64,000 nt of DNA, taken from positions 34,945-98,944 of the forward strand of contig NZ_BBNM01000012.1 in NCBI RefSeq assembly GCF_000760595.1, given 5' to 3'. Made by a program: the position numbers and the translations under genes. The first letter of the stretch is position 1. The number at the start of each line of letters is the position of its first letter. Origin of the DNA: Acinetobacter soli (lineage in GTDB: Bacteria > Pseudomonadota > Gammaproteobacteria > Pseudomonadales > Moraxellaceae). Below, one piece after another: positions 28,311-37,093 of the stretch. The notes below the pieces were generated by a model. It was given only the letters and a program-made list of their open reading frames with translations. It was not told the DNA's origin and searched no databases.

Positions 28311-28442
28311 TCAATTTCAATAAAATATCGGATGAATCTTTGAGATATAAATACAATTGATTAGAAAAAGATCATTCTTTCGTGTCTAGGAAATCACTGA
28401 AATTGCTTGTTTTTATCTTTTGCCAATACGATCTAAATCGTT

Positions 28443-28493
28443 AATGACTTTTTATATCATTTTTGATCAGTCAAAATGATCAAAAAAGTCATT
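28443..28493. repeat. Long 51-base imperfect hairpin
   Basis: Outer arms AATGACTTTTT (28443-28453) and AAAAAGTCATT (28483-28493) are exact complements. An inner pair, ATCATTTT/AAAATGAT, continues the stem. Confidence 0.7.
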
Positions 28494-28510
28494 TAGCATT
28501 GTCTTGTAAT

Positions 28511-28530
28511 ATGAACTACAGCCAGTTCAT
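28511..28530. repeat. Inverted repeat ATGAACT-N6-AGTTCAT
   Basis: Perfect 7-base arms around ACAGCC, 17 bases after the long hairpin. Confidence 0.6.
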
Positions 28531-29154
28531 GACTTTAAAGGCCATTTATTTAAGCCAGACCACGAAAAAAAATCGAAGCGTATAACTTCAAAGAGTCATT
28601 GAGTTTTCTGACTAAAAAACAATATGTTAGTTAAATTTAAAAAGGATTTTAAATAGATTGAATTTTTACGCTTCATAATAATTTTTATTTTTTTCAATAG
28701 TTTATAAATATAAAAAGCTATTTCCTCTTAATAATTCTCCTAATTTTTTAACTTCACTTGAATTGATTATGCATTCTTTGGCAACAAAAAAAGACCTATG
28801 AAATGCAGAATTGAGCACACTTTTTAATCCCTTTTCCACATTTCGAATCTAAAGCTTTCTCATTTTGGATGTTATATTTCGATTCGCTACATCTTAATTA
28901 CTATCCATTCAGCGAGATTTTTTAGTCAATTCTGTTTAAATTGTGTGACAAACAAACAGACTCGAATTTTGTCATTTTTTAACATTGCGCATTTCTCGCA
29001 AAGTTTACAATATATGCTATGAAATTTGGCATATAGTCTTTGCTCAATTACTAACAAAATTGATAATCAAAAGCAGAAATATATGCCTGAAAGAGCAAAT
29101 TTTGCATAGATTTTGCAAGTATGGTTTGCACATTGATAAATTGGAGCAAGTTGA

Positions 29155-29604
29155 ATGAGTTCAACCATTTTGGTAATTCATGGACCGAATTTGAACCTCT
29201 TAGGAACAAGAGAGCCAGAGGTGTACGGTCATCTGACACTTGATGATATCAATCAGCAACTCAAAACCCAAGCAGAATCTCAAGGTATCGGATTAGAAAC
29301 TTTTCAAAGTAACTGGGAAGGTGCGATTATTGATCGTATTCATCAAGCCAGACTTGACGGAATTTCACTGATTATTATTAACCCAGCAGCACTCACACAT
29401 ACATCGGTTGCGCTGCGGGATGCACTGTTAGGTGTAGATATCCCCTTTCTTGAAGTTCATTTATCGAACGTTCATGCTCGAGAAGCTTTCAGACATCATT
29501 CCTATTTGTCCGATAAAGCGGTTGGCGTAATTTGCGGTTTGGGAGCCAAAGGTTATGCCTTTGCTCTCGATTTCGCCATCCAAAAAATTCAACCATCTAT
29601 TTAA
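29155..29604 (+). CDS. aroQ: 3-dehydroquinate dehydratase, type II
   Basis: A 149-residue shikimate-pathway enzyme. It starts [22 protein letters not shown], the type II signature with the active Tyr, and has [16 protein letters not shown] and [15 protein letters not shown]. It is cytosolic and biosynthetic, unlike the exported type I enzyme QuiB at 57324. It heads an aroQ-accB-accC run, a common arrangement in gamma-proteobacteria. GGAGCAAG precedes the start. Confidence 0.96.
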   Translation: MSSTILVIHGPNLNLLGTREPEVYGHLTLDDINQQLKTQAESQGIGLETFQSNWEGAIIDRIHQARLDGISLIIINPAALTHTSVALRDALLGVDIPFLEVHLSNVHAREAFRHHSYLSDKAVGVICGLGAKGYAFALDFAIQKIQPSI

Positions 29605-29631
29605 TCCAACACGATTTAGGAACATTCACCT

Positions 29632-30051
29632 ATGGATATTCGCAAAATTAAGAAACTCATCGATTTGATGATTGAATCTGACTTACAAGCGATTGAGGTT
29701 AAAGAAGGTGATCAATCTATCGCTCTTACTCGTCCAACACCAGTAATTGCAGCAGGTGCAATTGCAGCTGCGCCGGCGGCAGCGCCAGCGGCTCCAGCGC
29801 CTAAAACCCCTCGTGGTGCGGTAGAGACTTCTCCAATGGTCGGCGTATTTTATGCTGCTCCAAGCCCAGGTGAAGCTCCATTTGTAAAAGTTGGTCAAAC
29901 GGTTTCTGCTGGTGAAACTTTGGGTATCATCGAAGCAATGAAAATCATGAACCCGATCGAAGCAACTCAAAGTGGCGTGGTTGAAGAAATTTTGGTAAAA
30001 AATGGTGATGTAATCCAGTTTGGTCAACCATTATTCCGCTTCCGCGCATAA
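29632..30051 (+). CDS. accB: Acetyl-CoA carboxylase biotin carboxyl carrier protein
   Basis: A 139-residue BCCP. A short N-terminal domain, an Ala/Pro-rich hinge (about residues 38-62), and the biotinyl domain with the EAMKIMN motif whose Lys carries biotin. It is the carrier subunit for the first step of fatty-acid synthesis. It is 27 bases after aroQ and 16 bases before accC. Confidence 0.97.
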   Translation: MDIRKIKKLIDLMIESDLQAIEVKEGDQSIALTRPTPVIAAGAIAAAPAAAPAAPAPKTPRGAVETSPMVGVFYAAPSPGEAPFVKVGQTVSAGETLGIIEAMKIMNPIEATQSGVVEEILVKNGDVIQFGQPLFRFRA

Positions 30052-30067
30052 TCTCACGGGGATAGCT

Positions 30068-31468
30068 ATGTTGCAAAAAGTATTAATTGCAAACCGTGGT
30101 GAAATCGCGTTACGAATTACCCGGGCTTGCAAATCATTAGGCATTAAGACTGTGGGTATCTATTCAGATGCCGACAAAGACTTGATGCACTTACGTTTTG
30201 TTGATGAAGCGGTATGTATTGGACCGGGTGCGAGTAGTGATAGCTATTTAAACATCCCAGCAATTATTACTGCAGCAGAAATTACAGGTGCAGATGCCAT
30301 CCACCCTGGCTACGGTTTTCTTTCTGAAAATGCAGAGTTTGCAGAAATTGTAGAATCTTCTGGTTTTATTTTCATTGGTCCACGTCCTGAACATATTCGC
30401 CTGATGGGTAATAAAGTTTCGGCGATTATTGCCATGAAAAAAGCAGGCGTACCAACCGTACCAGGATGTGATCATGCCGTCACTATTCACAATGCCTTGG
30501 CAGAAGCAAAAGAAATCGGTTTTCCGCTGATTGTAAAAGCTGCTTCTGGTGGTGGTGGTCGTGGTATGCGTATTGTTGAGCGTGTAGATACGTTGCTTGA
30601 ATCTGTTCAGGCTGCTCAGCGTGACGCAGAAATGTGGTTTGGCGACGATACGGTCTATATGGAGCGTTTCTTGCAGAAGCCACGTCATGTGGAAGTTCAG
30701 GTTTTGGGCGATGGTAATGGCCATGCAGTTCACCTGTACGATCGTGACTGCTCGCTTCAGCGCCGTCACCAAAAAGTGCTAGAAGAAGCACCTGCTCCTG
30801 GTTTACCTGAGCAAGCACGTGCCGATATTTTAGAAGCTTGTGTGAATGCATGTAAACTCATGCAATACCGCGGTGCTGGTACGTTTGAATTCTTGTTTGA
30901 AGACGGCGAATTCTTCTTTATCGAAATGAACACACGTGTTCAGGTTGAGCATCCTGTAACTGAAATGGTGACAGGTATCGATATTATTGAACAACAATTA
31001 CGTATTGCTGCTGGTTTAGGTTTAGAACTGCAACAAGAAGAAATTGAAGTTCATGGCCATGCCATCGAATGTCGTATCAACGCAGAAGATCCAACCACTT
31101 TCTTACCTTCTCCAGGCAAGATCGATAGCTTCTACGCACCAGGTGGTGCAGGCATCCGTCTAGATTCGCATATTTATTCGGGCTACAGCATTCCGCCTTA
31201 CTATGACTCAATGATTGCAAAACTCATTGCACATGGTAAAGATCGCGAAACATCTATGGCTCGTATGCGTCAAGCATTAGACGAGATGATTCTGACAGGT
31301 GTAAAAACCAATATTCCATTGCATAAAGACTTGATCTTACAAGATCCAGAGTTTTTAAAACAAGCCATGGATATTCATTATCTTGAAAAGCACTTGTTAA
31401 AACAGCTTGAAGCTGAAAAGCCTGCTGCAGCTGCAACACAAGAAAATGCTACAACTGAAAAGGCGTAA
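30068..31468 (+). CDS. accC: Acetyl-CoA carboxylase biotin carboxylase subunit
   Basis: A 466-residue ATP-grasp enzyme. It opens [17 protein letters not shown], then [11 protein letters not shown], the Gly-rich loop GGGGRGMR, and [14 protein letters not shown]. It carboxylates biotin on AccB. The frame extends to 30020, but ATG 30068 matches the family start; the longer form would overlap accB. The C-terminal Ala/Glu-rich tail is a little longer than in E. coli. A strong terminator follows. Confidence 0.97.
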   Translation: MLQKVLIANRGEIALRITRACKSLGIKTVGIYSDADKDLMHLRFVDEAVCIGPGASSDSYLNIPAIITAAEITGADAIHPGYGFLSENAEFAEIVESSGFIFIGPRPEHIRLMGNKVSAIIAMKKAGVPTVPGCDHAVTIHNALAEAKEIGFPLIVKAASGGGGRGMRIVERVDTLLESVQAAQRDAEMWFGDDTVYMERFLQKPRHVEVQVLGDGNGHAVHLYDRDCSLQRRHQKVLEEAPAPGLPEQARADILEACVNACKLMQYRGAGTFEFLFEDGEFFFIEMNTRVQVEHPVTEMVTGIDIIEQQLRIAAGLGLELQQEEIEVHGHAIECRINAEDPTTFLPSPGKIDSFYAPGGAGIRLDSHIYSGYSIPPYYDSMIAKLIAHGKDRETSMARMRQALDEMILTGVKTNIPLHKDLILQDPEFLKQAMDIHYLEKHLLKQLEAEKPAAAATQENATTEKA

Positions 31469-31486
31469 TCGTCATTTCATAAAAAA

Positions 31487-31516
31487 ACCTCTCATGGATT
31501 CATGAGAGGTTTTTTT
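31487..31516 (+). terminator. Rho-independent terminator after accC
   Basis: ACCTCTCATG-GATT-CATGAGAGGT followed by a T-run, and preceded by an A-run, so it can also serve the convergent gene at 31531. Confidence 0.93.
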
Positions 31517-31530
31517 ATTTGTGCTCTTGC

Positions 31531-32016
31531 TTAAGGTAAAACTCTGCGCAGTGTTGCAAAACATTGCTGACCTTTTTCATTGGCACAGAAGTTAATGGTG
31601 TCTGCATTTTTCCAGTGTACAAAATACTGCGACACCTCACCTGACTGATCGACTTTTTGACCAGAACAATCAGTTTCGTTGTTGTCGTATTTGATTTGCA
31701 TAATCAAACCAGCCAACTGCTCATTTTTATCTGGTGATGGTTGATAATCATAAATACCGTAAGACCACTCTTGGCCACTTTTTACAATCACTTCGTTGGC
31801 ATTTCGAAAGTTATAATATTCAGTACATTTTTTATTATTAGGAATTTCCATTCCCCACAAGCCCATAATTTCAGGACGAGTCACAATTTTAATGGTACTC
31901 GGATTTAAATCCATAGTTTGCGGTTGTTCAGAAGCCTCAGGTGCTTTTAAAGGCGCCTCAGCCATGGCCCATGTAGAACAGAAGCACAATAAACCAACAA
32001 TATAGATATTTTTCAT
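31531..32016 (-). CDS. Small exported protein of unknown function
   Basis: A 161-residue protein with a signal peptide (MKNIYIVGLLCFCSTWAMA, cleavage before EAPLK). The mature part has a WGMEIPNNKKCTEYYNF segment and four or so Cys (KKCTEYY, DCSGQ, FCANEKGQQC) that may form disulfides. I do not recognise a family. ATG 32016 is chosen because it gives a clean signal peptide; the frame runs to 32040. It converges on accC and shares the terminator. Confidence 0.7.
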   Translation of the reverse strand: MKNIYIVGLLCFCSTWAMAEAPLKAPEASEQPQTMDLNPSTIKIVTRPEIMGLWGMEIPNNKKCTEYYNFRNANEVIVKSGQEWSYGIYDYQPSPDKNEQLAGLIMQIKYDNNETDCSGQKVDQSGEVSQYFVHWKNADTINFCANEKGQQCFATLRRVLP

Positions 32017-32103
32017 AGATTTATTAACGACTAAATGCATACACTTAAATTAGCATATTTTTAATTGCTTTCATCTAATCATAACCATATATGAACAATT
32101 TAA

Positions 32104-32142
32104 ATCGGCATCAACCCGACTATATGCCGGATTGATGCCGAT
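32104..32142 (-). terminator. Stem-loop after the monooxygenase operon
   Basis: ATCGGCATCAACCCG (32104-32118) and CGGATTGATGCCGAT (32128-32142) form a 15-bp stem with one G-U pair, 12 bases past the monooxygenase stop. Its T-run is short. Confidence 0.7.
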
Positions 32143-32154
32143 AAAAGATATTAC

Positions 32155-33684
32155 CTAGCGAATATGTGTGCCAACAGTCTCGTAGCTCACCTCATAATCG
32201 CGTAAGTTCAAATGCGCTAAACGCTGTTTTAATGTTTTCAACGACCACGGCCATGCAGCAAAATTACGGCCATTGGCATCTAAATAGTAACTTTTACAGC
32301 CACCAGCATTAAAAACCGTGGTTTGAAGGTGTTGTTGAACCTGCTCATTGTGATATTTAAGAACTTGCGGTTTGACGGTCAGTTTACTAATTTTATGTTT
32401 TTTGATTTTTTGCAAACCATCTACAATGTAATTAAGTTGCGCCTCTGCCAAGCCAATAAAAGAATCATAGACCAGTACATTCGGACCAAGAACCAAAAAT
32501 GCATTGGGTACATTTTCAATATTAGTGCCTAAATATGCTTCCGGTGATGTGCTTTTCCACAAATCGTGTAAACACTGACCTTTTTCGTTATAAACACGTC
32601 GTCCAATCGGAGGATGTGAAACTTCAAAACCCGTACCCCAAATAATGACATCGACTTCATGTTTTTCACCGTTGGCTGCAATCACGGTATTGCCCTCAAC
32701 TTTGACCAAGCCATGAGGAATCAACTGGGTATTTTCTGCCTGCAATGCTGGATAATAGTTGTTTGCAAACAATAGACGCTTACAACCAATGGTAAAGTCT
32801 GGTGTAACTTTTTTACGTAGTTCAGTATCCTTAATTTGTGTTTTAAGTACTTGCTTAAATATTTCGCCCACTGGCTTCAATACAGCAGGATTACGTAAAC
32901 CGAAATTGATTGCGTTAAGTGACTGCGCCACGGCCTGACGCCACGTGGCCTGAATAATAGGAAAGCGCTCAATCAGCGATTTACTTACATTACCCAATTC
33001 CATATCAGGTTTTGGAATAACCCATGGTGCAGTACGCTGAAATACATACAGTTCTTTGGCTAAGGGCTGAATTTGCGGCACAAACTGAATGGCCGAAGCA
33101 CCGGTACCAATGACCGCAATCCGTTTTCCAGTTAAGTCATAATCATGATTCCACTTTGCAGAATGAAACATTTCACCTTTAAATGTATCTAAACCGTCTA
33201 ACTTGGGAATTTGTGCTTCGGTAATCGGGCCTGTTGCAAAAATAACTGTACGTGACAAATAGGTTCCTTTTGAAGTTTCCAGTACCCAAAGATTTTGTTC
33301 GGTGTTCCAGCTGGCTTTAATGAGCTCAGTTCCAAATTCAATTTTTTGATCAATATGAAAGGTTTGGCTTACTTCTTCCAAGTAACTCAAAATTTCAGGC
33401 TGGCGTGCAAATAAATGGCTCCATTTACTACTGGGCGCAAAAGAGTACGAATACAAGGCAGATGGCACGTCACAACCACAGCCAGGATAAGTATTTTCTC
33501 GCCATGTCCCGCCAACACGAGTGGCTTTCTCTATAATTTTATAATTCTCATAGCCTACATCATCTAAACGTTTTGCAGCAGCAAGGCCTGAAATACCTGC
33601 GCCTACAATAAAAGTATCATAAATATGTTGCGGCATTTTTGATGCATTTTCAGCAGTTGTCACTTCTTTTAATTTTGCTGTCAT
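32155..33684 (-). CDS. Flavin-containing/Baeyer-Villiger-type monooxygenase
   Basis: A 509-residue NADPH flavoprotein. FAD motif GAGISGLAAAKRL (near residue 28), the Baeyer-Villiger fingerprint FxGxxxHxxxW as FKGEMFHSAKW, and NADPH motif GTGASAIQFVP. Relatives oxidise cyclic or aryl ketones to esters or lactones. It is the last gene of a minus-strand run with an SDR and a metal-dependent hydrolase, so the three may act on one lipid or ketone substrate. Confidence 0.9.
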   Translation of the reverse strand: MTAKLKEVTTAENASKMPQHIYDTFIVGAGISGLAAAKRLDDVGYENYKIIEKATRVGGTWRENTYPGCGCDVPSALYSYSFAPSSKWSHLFARQPEILSYLEEVSQTFHIDQKIEFGTELIKASWNTEQNLWVLETSKGTYLSRTVIFATGPITEAQIPKLDGLDTFKGEMFHSAKWNHDYDLTGKRIAVIGTGASAIQFVPQIQPLAKELYVFQRTAPWVIPKPDMELGNVSKSLIERFPIIQATWRQAVAQSLNAINFGLRNPAVLKPVGEIFKQVLKTQIKDTELRKKVTPDFTIGCKRLLFANNYYPALQAENTQLIPHGLVKVEGNTVIAANGEKHEVDVIIWGTGFEVSHPPIGRRVYNEKGQCLHDLWKSTSPEAYLGTNIENVPNAFLVLGPNVLVYDSFIGLAEAQLNYIVDGLQKIKKHKISKLTVKPQVLKYHNEQVQQHLQTTVFNAGGCKSYYLDANGRNFAAWPWSLKTLKQRLAHLNLRDYEVSYETVGTHIR

Positions 33685-33707
33685 GGTGGTTTACCTTCAA
33701 ATCAAAC

Positions 33708-34541
33708 TTACTTAAATAAACTGTACGATAGACCTAAAAATTTGGTGTAAAGCACAGGTGACGTCCGTTTCATCAGCCAGAAAAGTTTGGCATCAAGTTG
33801 TGGAATGGTATAAAGCTCACCCGCATCCAGACGATTGAGTGTTAAACGTGCTACTGCATCACTGGTGGTCAAGGCAAAATTCATCAGGGCATGATCTGCA
33901 AGTTTTGAATAGCGCCCCGGTATACGGCCGTTTTTGATGATGTTGGTGGGTACCAGAGTTGGACACAGTACATTCACCTTTACGTTGAACTTACCAAGCT
34001 CTGCGTACAAAGTTTCAGACAACGCACGAACACCGGCTTTAGTGACGTTATAGGCTGTCATTTCAGGTGCCGCAGTGTACGATGCCGCAGATGCAACATT
34101 AATGATGGCACCATAACCAAGTTGTTTAAACTTAGGCACAAAGTAATGACAACCATGAATGACACCCCATAAATTGATATTGGTCACCCATTGCCAGTCG
34201 TCTAAACTGATTTCATCAAACTTTCCACCCAAGCCAACCCCAGCATTGTTGATCACCAACGTTACCGGATGCTGCATGAGATGCTCGGCTTGCTCCGCCA
34301 GAGACTTGACCTGTTCTGCTTGACTCACATCACATTGAATCGCAAACGCTTTTGCACCTAATTGCTCGATTAAGCGTACCGTTTCTTCAGCACCAGTCAG
34401 ATTAATATCTGCACAGACAACTGTAGCTTTGCGTTTTGCAAGCTCCAAAGCAAAACTGCGCCCGATACCACTTCCCGCACCTGTAACCACTGCATAGGCG
34501 TTAAAACTTGGTTTTTTATTTTTCCGTCCAAATAGCATCAT
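33708..34541 (-). CDS. Short-chain dehydrogenase/reductase
   Basis: A 277-residue SDR with TGAGSGIG cofactor motif, NNAGVGLG, the INVASAASY catalytic Ser and YNVTKAG active site. It has a longer C-terminal tail (about 40 residues) than classical SDRs. It lies 23 bases before the monooxygenase gene and would oxidise an alcohol to the ketone the monooxygenase uses, which is an inference. Confidence 0.88.
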   Translation of the reverse strand: MMLFGRKNKKPSFNAYAVVTGAGSGIGRSFALELAKRKATVVCADINLTGAEETVRLIEQLGAKAFAIQCDVSQAEQVKSLAEQAEHLMQHPVTLVINNAGVGLGGKFDEISLDDWQWVTNINLWGVIHGCHYFVPKFKQLGYGAIINVASAASYTAAPEMTAYNVTKAGVRALSETLYAELGKFNVKVNVLCPTLVPTNIIKNGRIPGRYSKLADHALMNFALTTSDAVARLTLNRLDAGELYTIPQLDAKLFWLMKRTSPVLYTKFLGLSYSLFK

Positions 34542-34582
34542 CGTGATGCGTCCTTTTTTCTGAGCATTGCAATTGCATCGAT

Positions 34583-35545
34583 TTAGCTACGAAGCGCCGG
34601 TGTAAAAACTTTCACAAGATACGGCGCAATGGCACCACCTTCTTTGAGTAGTTTTTCTTTGTAATACTCAAGGTATTCACTGGTATCGTGATCATTTGGA
34701 TGAAAATCGCGACGTAAATAGTCAAAGATTTGCCCCATAGTGCTACCAAAAACACCATCATTTGGACTAAAGATCAGCGCTACACCGCGTTTGGCATCTT
34801 TCCAGAATTTGCGTGTCACAAGGTCTTTTGGTTGGCGTAAAACTGGCACAAACAATGTTGAAAACGGAATCAATCCCAAAATAGTTCCAAAGGCTATAAA
34901 GAAGCCTGCTGCACGTAATGCATAGTTTCCATTGAGTAATTGATAGACATCATACGCAATATCTTTATGCTCCGACTCTTCAAGCATATGCCACATCCAC
35001 ATCGCACGTGTTTTGGCATCATTTGAATAGTAGAAATTTTTCTCGTGCTTCATCATGTATTCTGCAAGCACGGCGGTAAAATGCTCGATTCCGGCCATCA
35101 TGGAGAGCTTAAGTGGTTGTGGAAATTTTAAGAAAATATTGTCAAAAAACTTCTCTCCCAAAAAGCGATATAGTTTTACTGGGAAATTAACGGCTTCATG
35201 TGCAATCGCGTCATTAAATTCATTATGAAGTTTAGAGTGAATCGCCTCTTGTCCGATCAGCGATGTCACACGCTGTTTCAATAGCGGATCTTTCACGAAA
35301 TCACGATGATACCGTGCGGTTTCAATGACCAGATCTTCACCATACGTCAAAAACACAGAGAGCGTTGCGAAAAAAGTACTGGCAAACTGATTGTTCATGT
35401 AAAACGCAAAATCAATCTCTTTTCCATCAAATCCAACTGCAATATGACGAATTGGAATTGCAGGTTTTTGGGTATAATCTGGTAACTCAAATTTAGGCAT
35501 GGGCTTGAAAGCTTGGACTGATTTTTTTACTGCGGTCGTGATCAT
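34583..35545 (-). CDS. PF10118-type metal-dependent hydrolase
   Basis: A 320-residue protein of the putative metal-dependent hydrolase family (PF10118 type). A helical core contains HRDFVKDPLLKQRVTSLIGQEAIHSKLHNEFN and a later HMLEESEHKDIAYDVYQLL, a His/Glu-rich pattern like ferritin-like diiron proteins. A hydrophobic stretch at about residues 205-235 suggests membrane attachment. First gene of the three-gene operon, opposite the TetR gene. Confidence 0.82.
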   Translation of the reverse strand: MITTAVKKSVQAFKPMPKFELPDYTQKPAIPIRHIAVGFDGKEIDFAFYMNNQFASTFFATLSVFLTYGEDLVIETARYHRDFVKDPLLKQRVTSLIGQEAIHSKLHNEFNDAIAHEAVNFPVKLYRFLGEKFFDNIFLKFPQPLKLSMMAGIEHFTAVLAEYMMKHEKNFYYSNDAKTRAMWMWHMLEESEHKDIAYDVYQLLNGNYALRAAGFFIAFGTILGLIPFSTLFVPVLRQPKDLVTRKFWKDAKRGVALIFSPNDGVFGSTMGQIFDYLRRDFHPNDHDTSEYLEYYKEKLLKEGGAIAPYLVKVFTPALRS

Positions 35546-35926
35546 GGCGACACCTTCTTAAAGCATTCAATGGATTAAGCTGAAAGATTGTTCAGACTTC
35601 TTACATATCTTCATGCTAATCCGATGTGTTGTTCGGATTCAATTCGGGTCTAGATCATCTGATAAACTTTAATGTAGCTTAGGCTATTTATTCATACTCA
35701 AACCTTCATCTATTTTAAATTATTAATTTTTAATAAATTTATTTAATATATTGACTAAAAGTACCATTAAGTTTGATGCTTTGCGCAACTGACAATCTTC
35801 GATTTTTGATGTGCTTACTGGCTGAAGTTTGTTGTGTTTTTTGCTGTTCGGATTTATGTTTTTTAAATTGTTGTATTTGGCCTAACATGATAATTTGAAT
35901 TATTGTTCGGATTTAAGGAATATCCA
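35546..35926. other. Divergent control region with three TGTTCGGATT repeats
   Basis: No gene in these 381 bases. TGTTCGGATT occurs at 35630-35639, 35845-35854 and 35904-35913. The first is part of an inverted repeat AATCCGA-N8-TCGGATT (35618-35639). These are candidate operators for the TetR protein. Confidence 0.6.
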
Positions 35927-36544
35927 TTGAGCACTCGAAAGCCACGTCAAACACGAGCAAAAGTCACGGTAGATACCATTATTGAAGCTGGATTTATATC
36001 TGTAGCATTGCATGGTATGAGTGGAACTACAACTCGGCATATTGCAGATATTGCAGGTGTCAGTGTTGGGTCATTATATGAATACTTTAAAAATAAAGAA
36101 GAAATTTACGATGCGATGGCGGCATCATTTGTACAAGAAATTTTAAAAATGATCAAAGATCTTACGCCTGTCATTATGGATATGGAGCTAGAATCTGTCA
36201 TTGAACTTATTTTTTATAATTTTCGAGATTTGCTCACCCGAAACAATGAACGCTATCTGATTTGTTTACGACATGCCAATGAGCTGCGTTATGACAAGTA
36301 TATTAATCAGATTGAGCGGGAACTGATGAATATTGTCATGAAATACATGATGCATAATCCAAAGTACTTAAAGGTGAATAATCTTGCAGTTACAGCCTAT
36401 GTCAGTATTAACAGCGGCATTTTTAATATTGCACGGCATTTGATTTTGCCCAATCCTTACATCAGTTTTGACGAGTTGGTAGATGGACTGAAAACCATGA
36501 TTATGAGCTATATTAATGCCGAGCTTAAGAAAGCTGAACAATAA
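35927..36544 (+). CDS. TetR-family regulator
   Basis: A 205-residue TetR repressor. The N-terminal helix-turn-helix (GTTTRHIADIAGVSVGSLYEYFKNKEEIY) is canonical, and the C-terminal ligand domain is helical. The likely start is TTG 35927, which has AAGGA seven bases upstream; the frame reaches another TTG at 35903, inside a repeat. It is divergent from the hydrolase-SDR-monooxygenase operon, its probable target. Its stop abuts the hcaR stop with no gap. Confidence 0.87.
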   Translation: MSTRKPRQTRAKVTVDTIIEAGFISVALHGMSGTTTRHIADIAGVSVGSLYEYFKNKEEIYDAMAASFVQEILKMIKDLTPVIMDMELESVIELIFYNFRDLLTRNNERYLICLRHANELRYDKYINQIERELMNIVMKYMMHNPKYLKVNNLAVTAYVSINSGIFNIARHLILPNPYISFDELVDGLKTMIMSYINAELKKAEQ

Positions 36545-37030
36545 TTAAAGCTCCTCTTTTGATTGGTCTAAACTAGAAAATGTACTTAAATTCTTCACCA
36601 TTAATTCAAGGTTATTACGAATCAGAAAAGCCAGATTAATATCGACCCCTTGCAACATTTGCGCTTCGAGCTGCTGAACCACTTGGTTACATTGGTTTAG
36701 TTTGTCTAGTCCACTCGGTGTCACCGTAACTAGAATGCGTCGACCATGAGTTGGATCTGGTGCTTTTTCAATCCAGCCATTTGCGAGTAGATCTTGCAAA
36801 ATTTTATTGGCCGATTGCGGTTTTATAAATGAACGTTCGGCAAGCTTGGCATTAGATAAATTCGGTTTGGCCGCCAGCACCGAAAGCGCAGTAAATTGCG
36901 GCAAGCTAATCTCAAGCGCGCTTAGGTGTTCAGTCAAATATTTGCTAATGATGCGGTCAACCCGAGCAATCATATAACTTAAGCGTGGCTCTTCTTCTCT
37001 TTTTCTATCAACTGAACTTGAACGTAGCAT
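36545..37030 (-). CDS. hcaR: HcaR, MarR-family repressor of hydroxycinnamate genes
   Basis: A 161-residue MarR protein with a winged helix (NAKLAERSFIKPQSANKILQDLLANGWIEKAPDPTHGRR region). In Acinetobacter HcaR represses hca genes and is released by hydroxycinnamoyl-CoA thioesters. It lies downstream of hcaK on the same strand, with a terminator-like hairpin between them. Its stop touches the TetR stop, leaving no intergenic base. Confidence 0.88.
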   Translation of the reverse strand: MLRSSSVDRKREEEPRLSYMIARVDRIISKYLTEHLSALEISLPQFTALSVLAAKPNLSNAKLAERSFIKPQSANKILQDLLANGWIEKAPDPTHGRRILVTVTPSGLDKLNQCNQVVQQLEAQMLQGVDINLAFLIRNNLELMVKNLSTFSSLDQSKEEL

Positions 37031-37055
37031 AATTTATCTTCATAAAAAGTTAAAA

Positions 37056-37081
37056 AGTATGAGGCCAATCAGCCCCATACT
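37056..37081 (-). terminator. Hairpin with T-run between hcaK and hcaR
   Basis: AGTATGAGGC (37056-37065) and GCCCCATACT (37072-37081) form a 10-bp stem on the minus strand (one G-U pair) followed by five T. It may attenuate readthrough into hcaR. Confidence 0.7.
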
Positions 37082-37093
37082 TTTAAAAGAATG

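Larger units (their letters stand above)
28224..29154. other. 931-base gene-free stretch with hairpins
   Basis: No frame here looks like a gene. The stretch carries three strong inverted repeats near its left end (28282-28310, 28443-28493, 28511-28530). AT-rich sequence follows, and the aroQ promoter region is at the right end. It is the longest gene-free stretch of the window. A small RNA is possible. Confidence 0.6.

Noticed and set aside
30248..30851. Two long antisense reading frames opposite accC (30248-30772 and 30483-30851)
   Set aside because: They overlap a highly conserved gene and have low-complexity, His/Asn-rich translations typical of shadows; no ribosome site of note.
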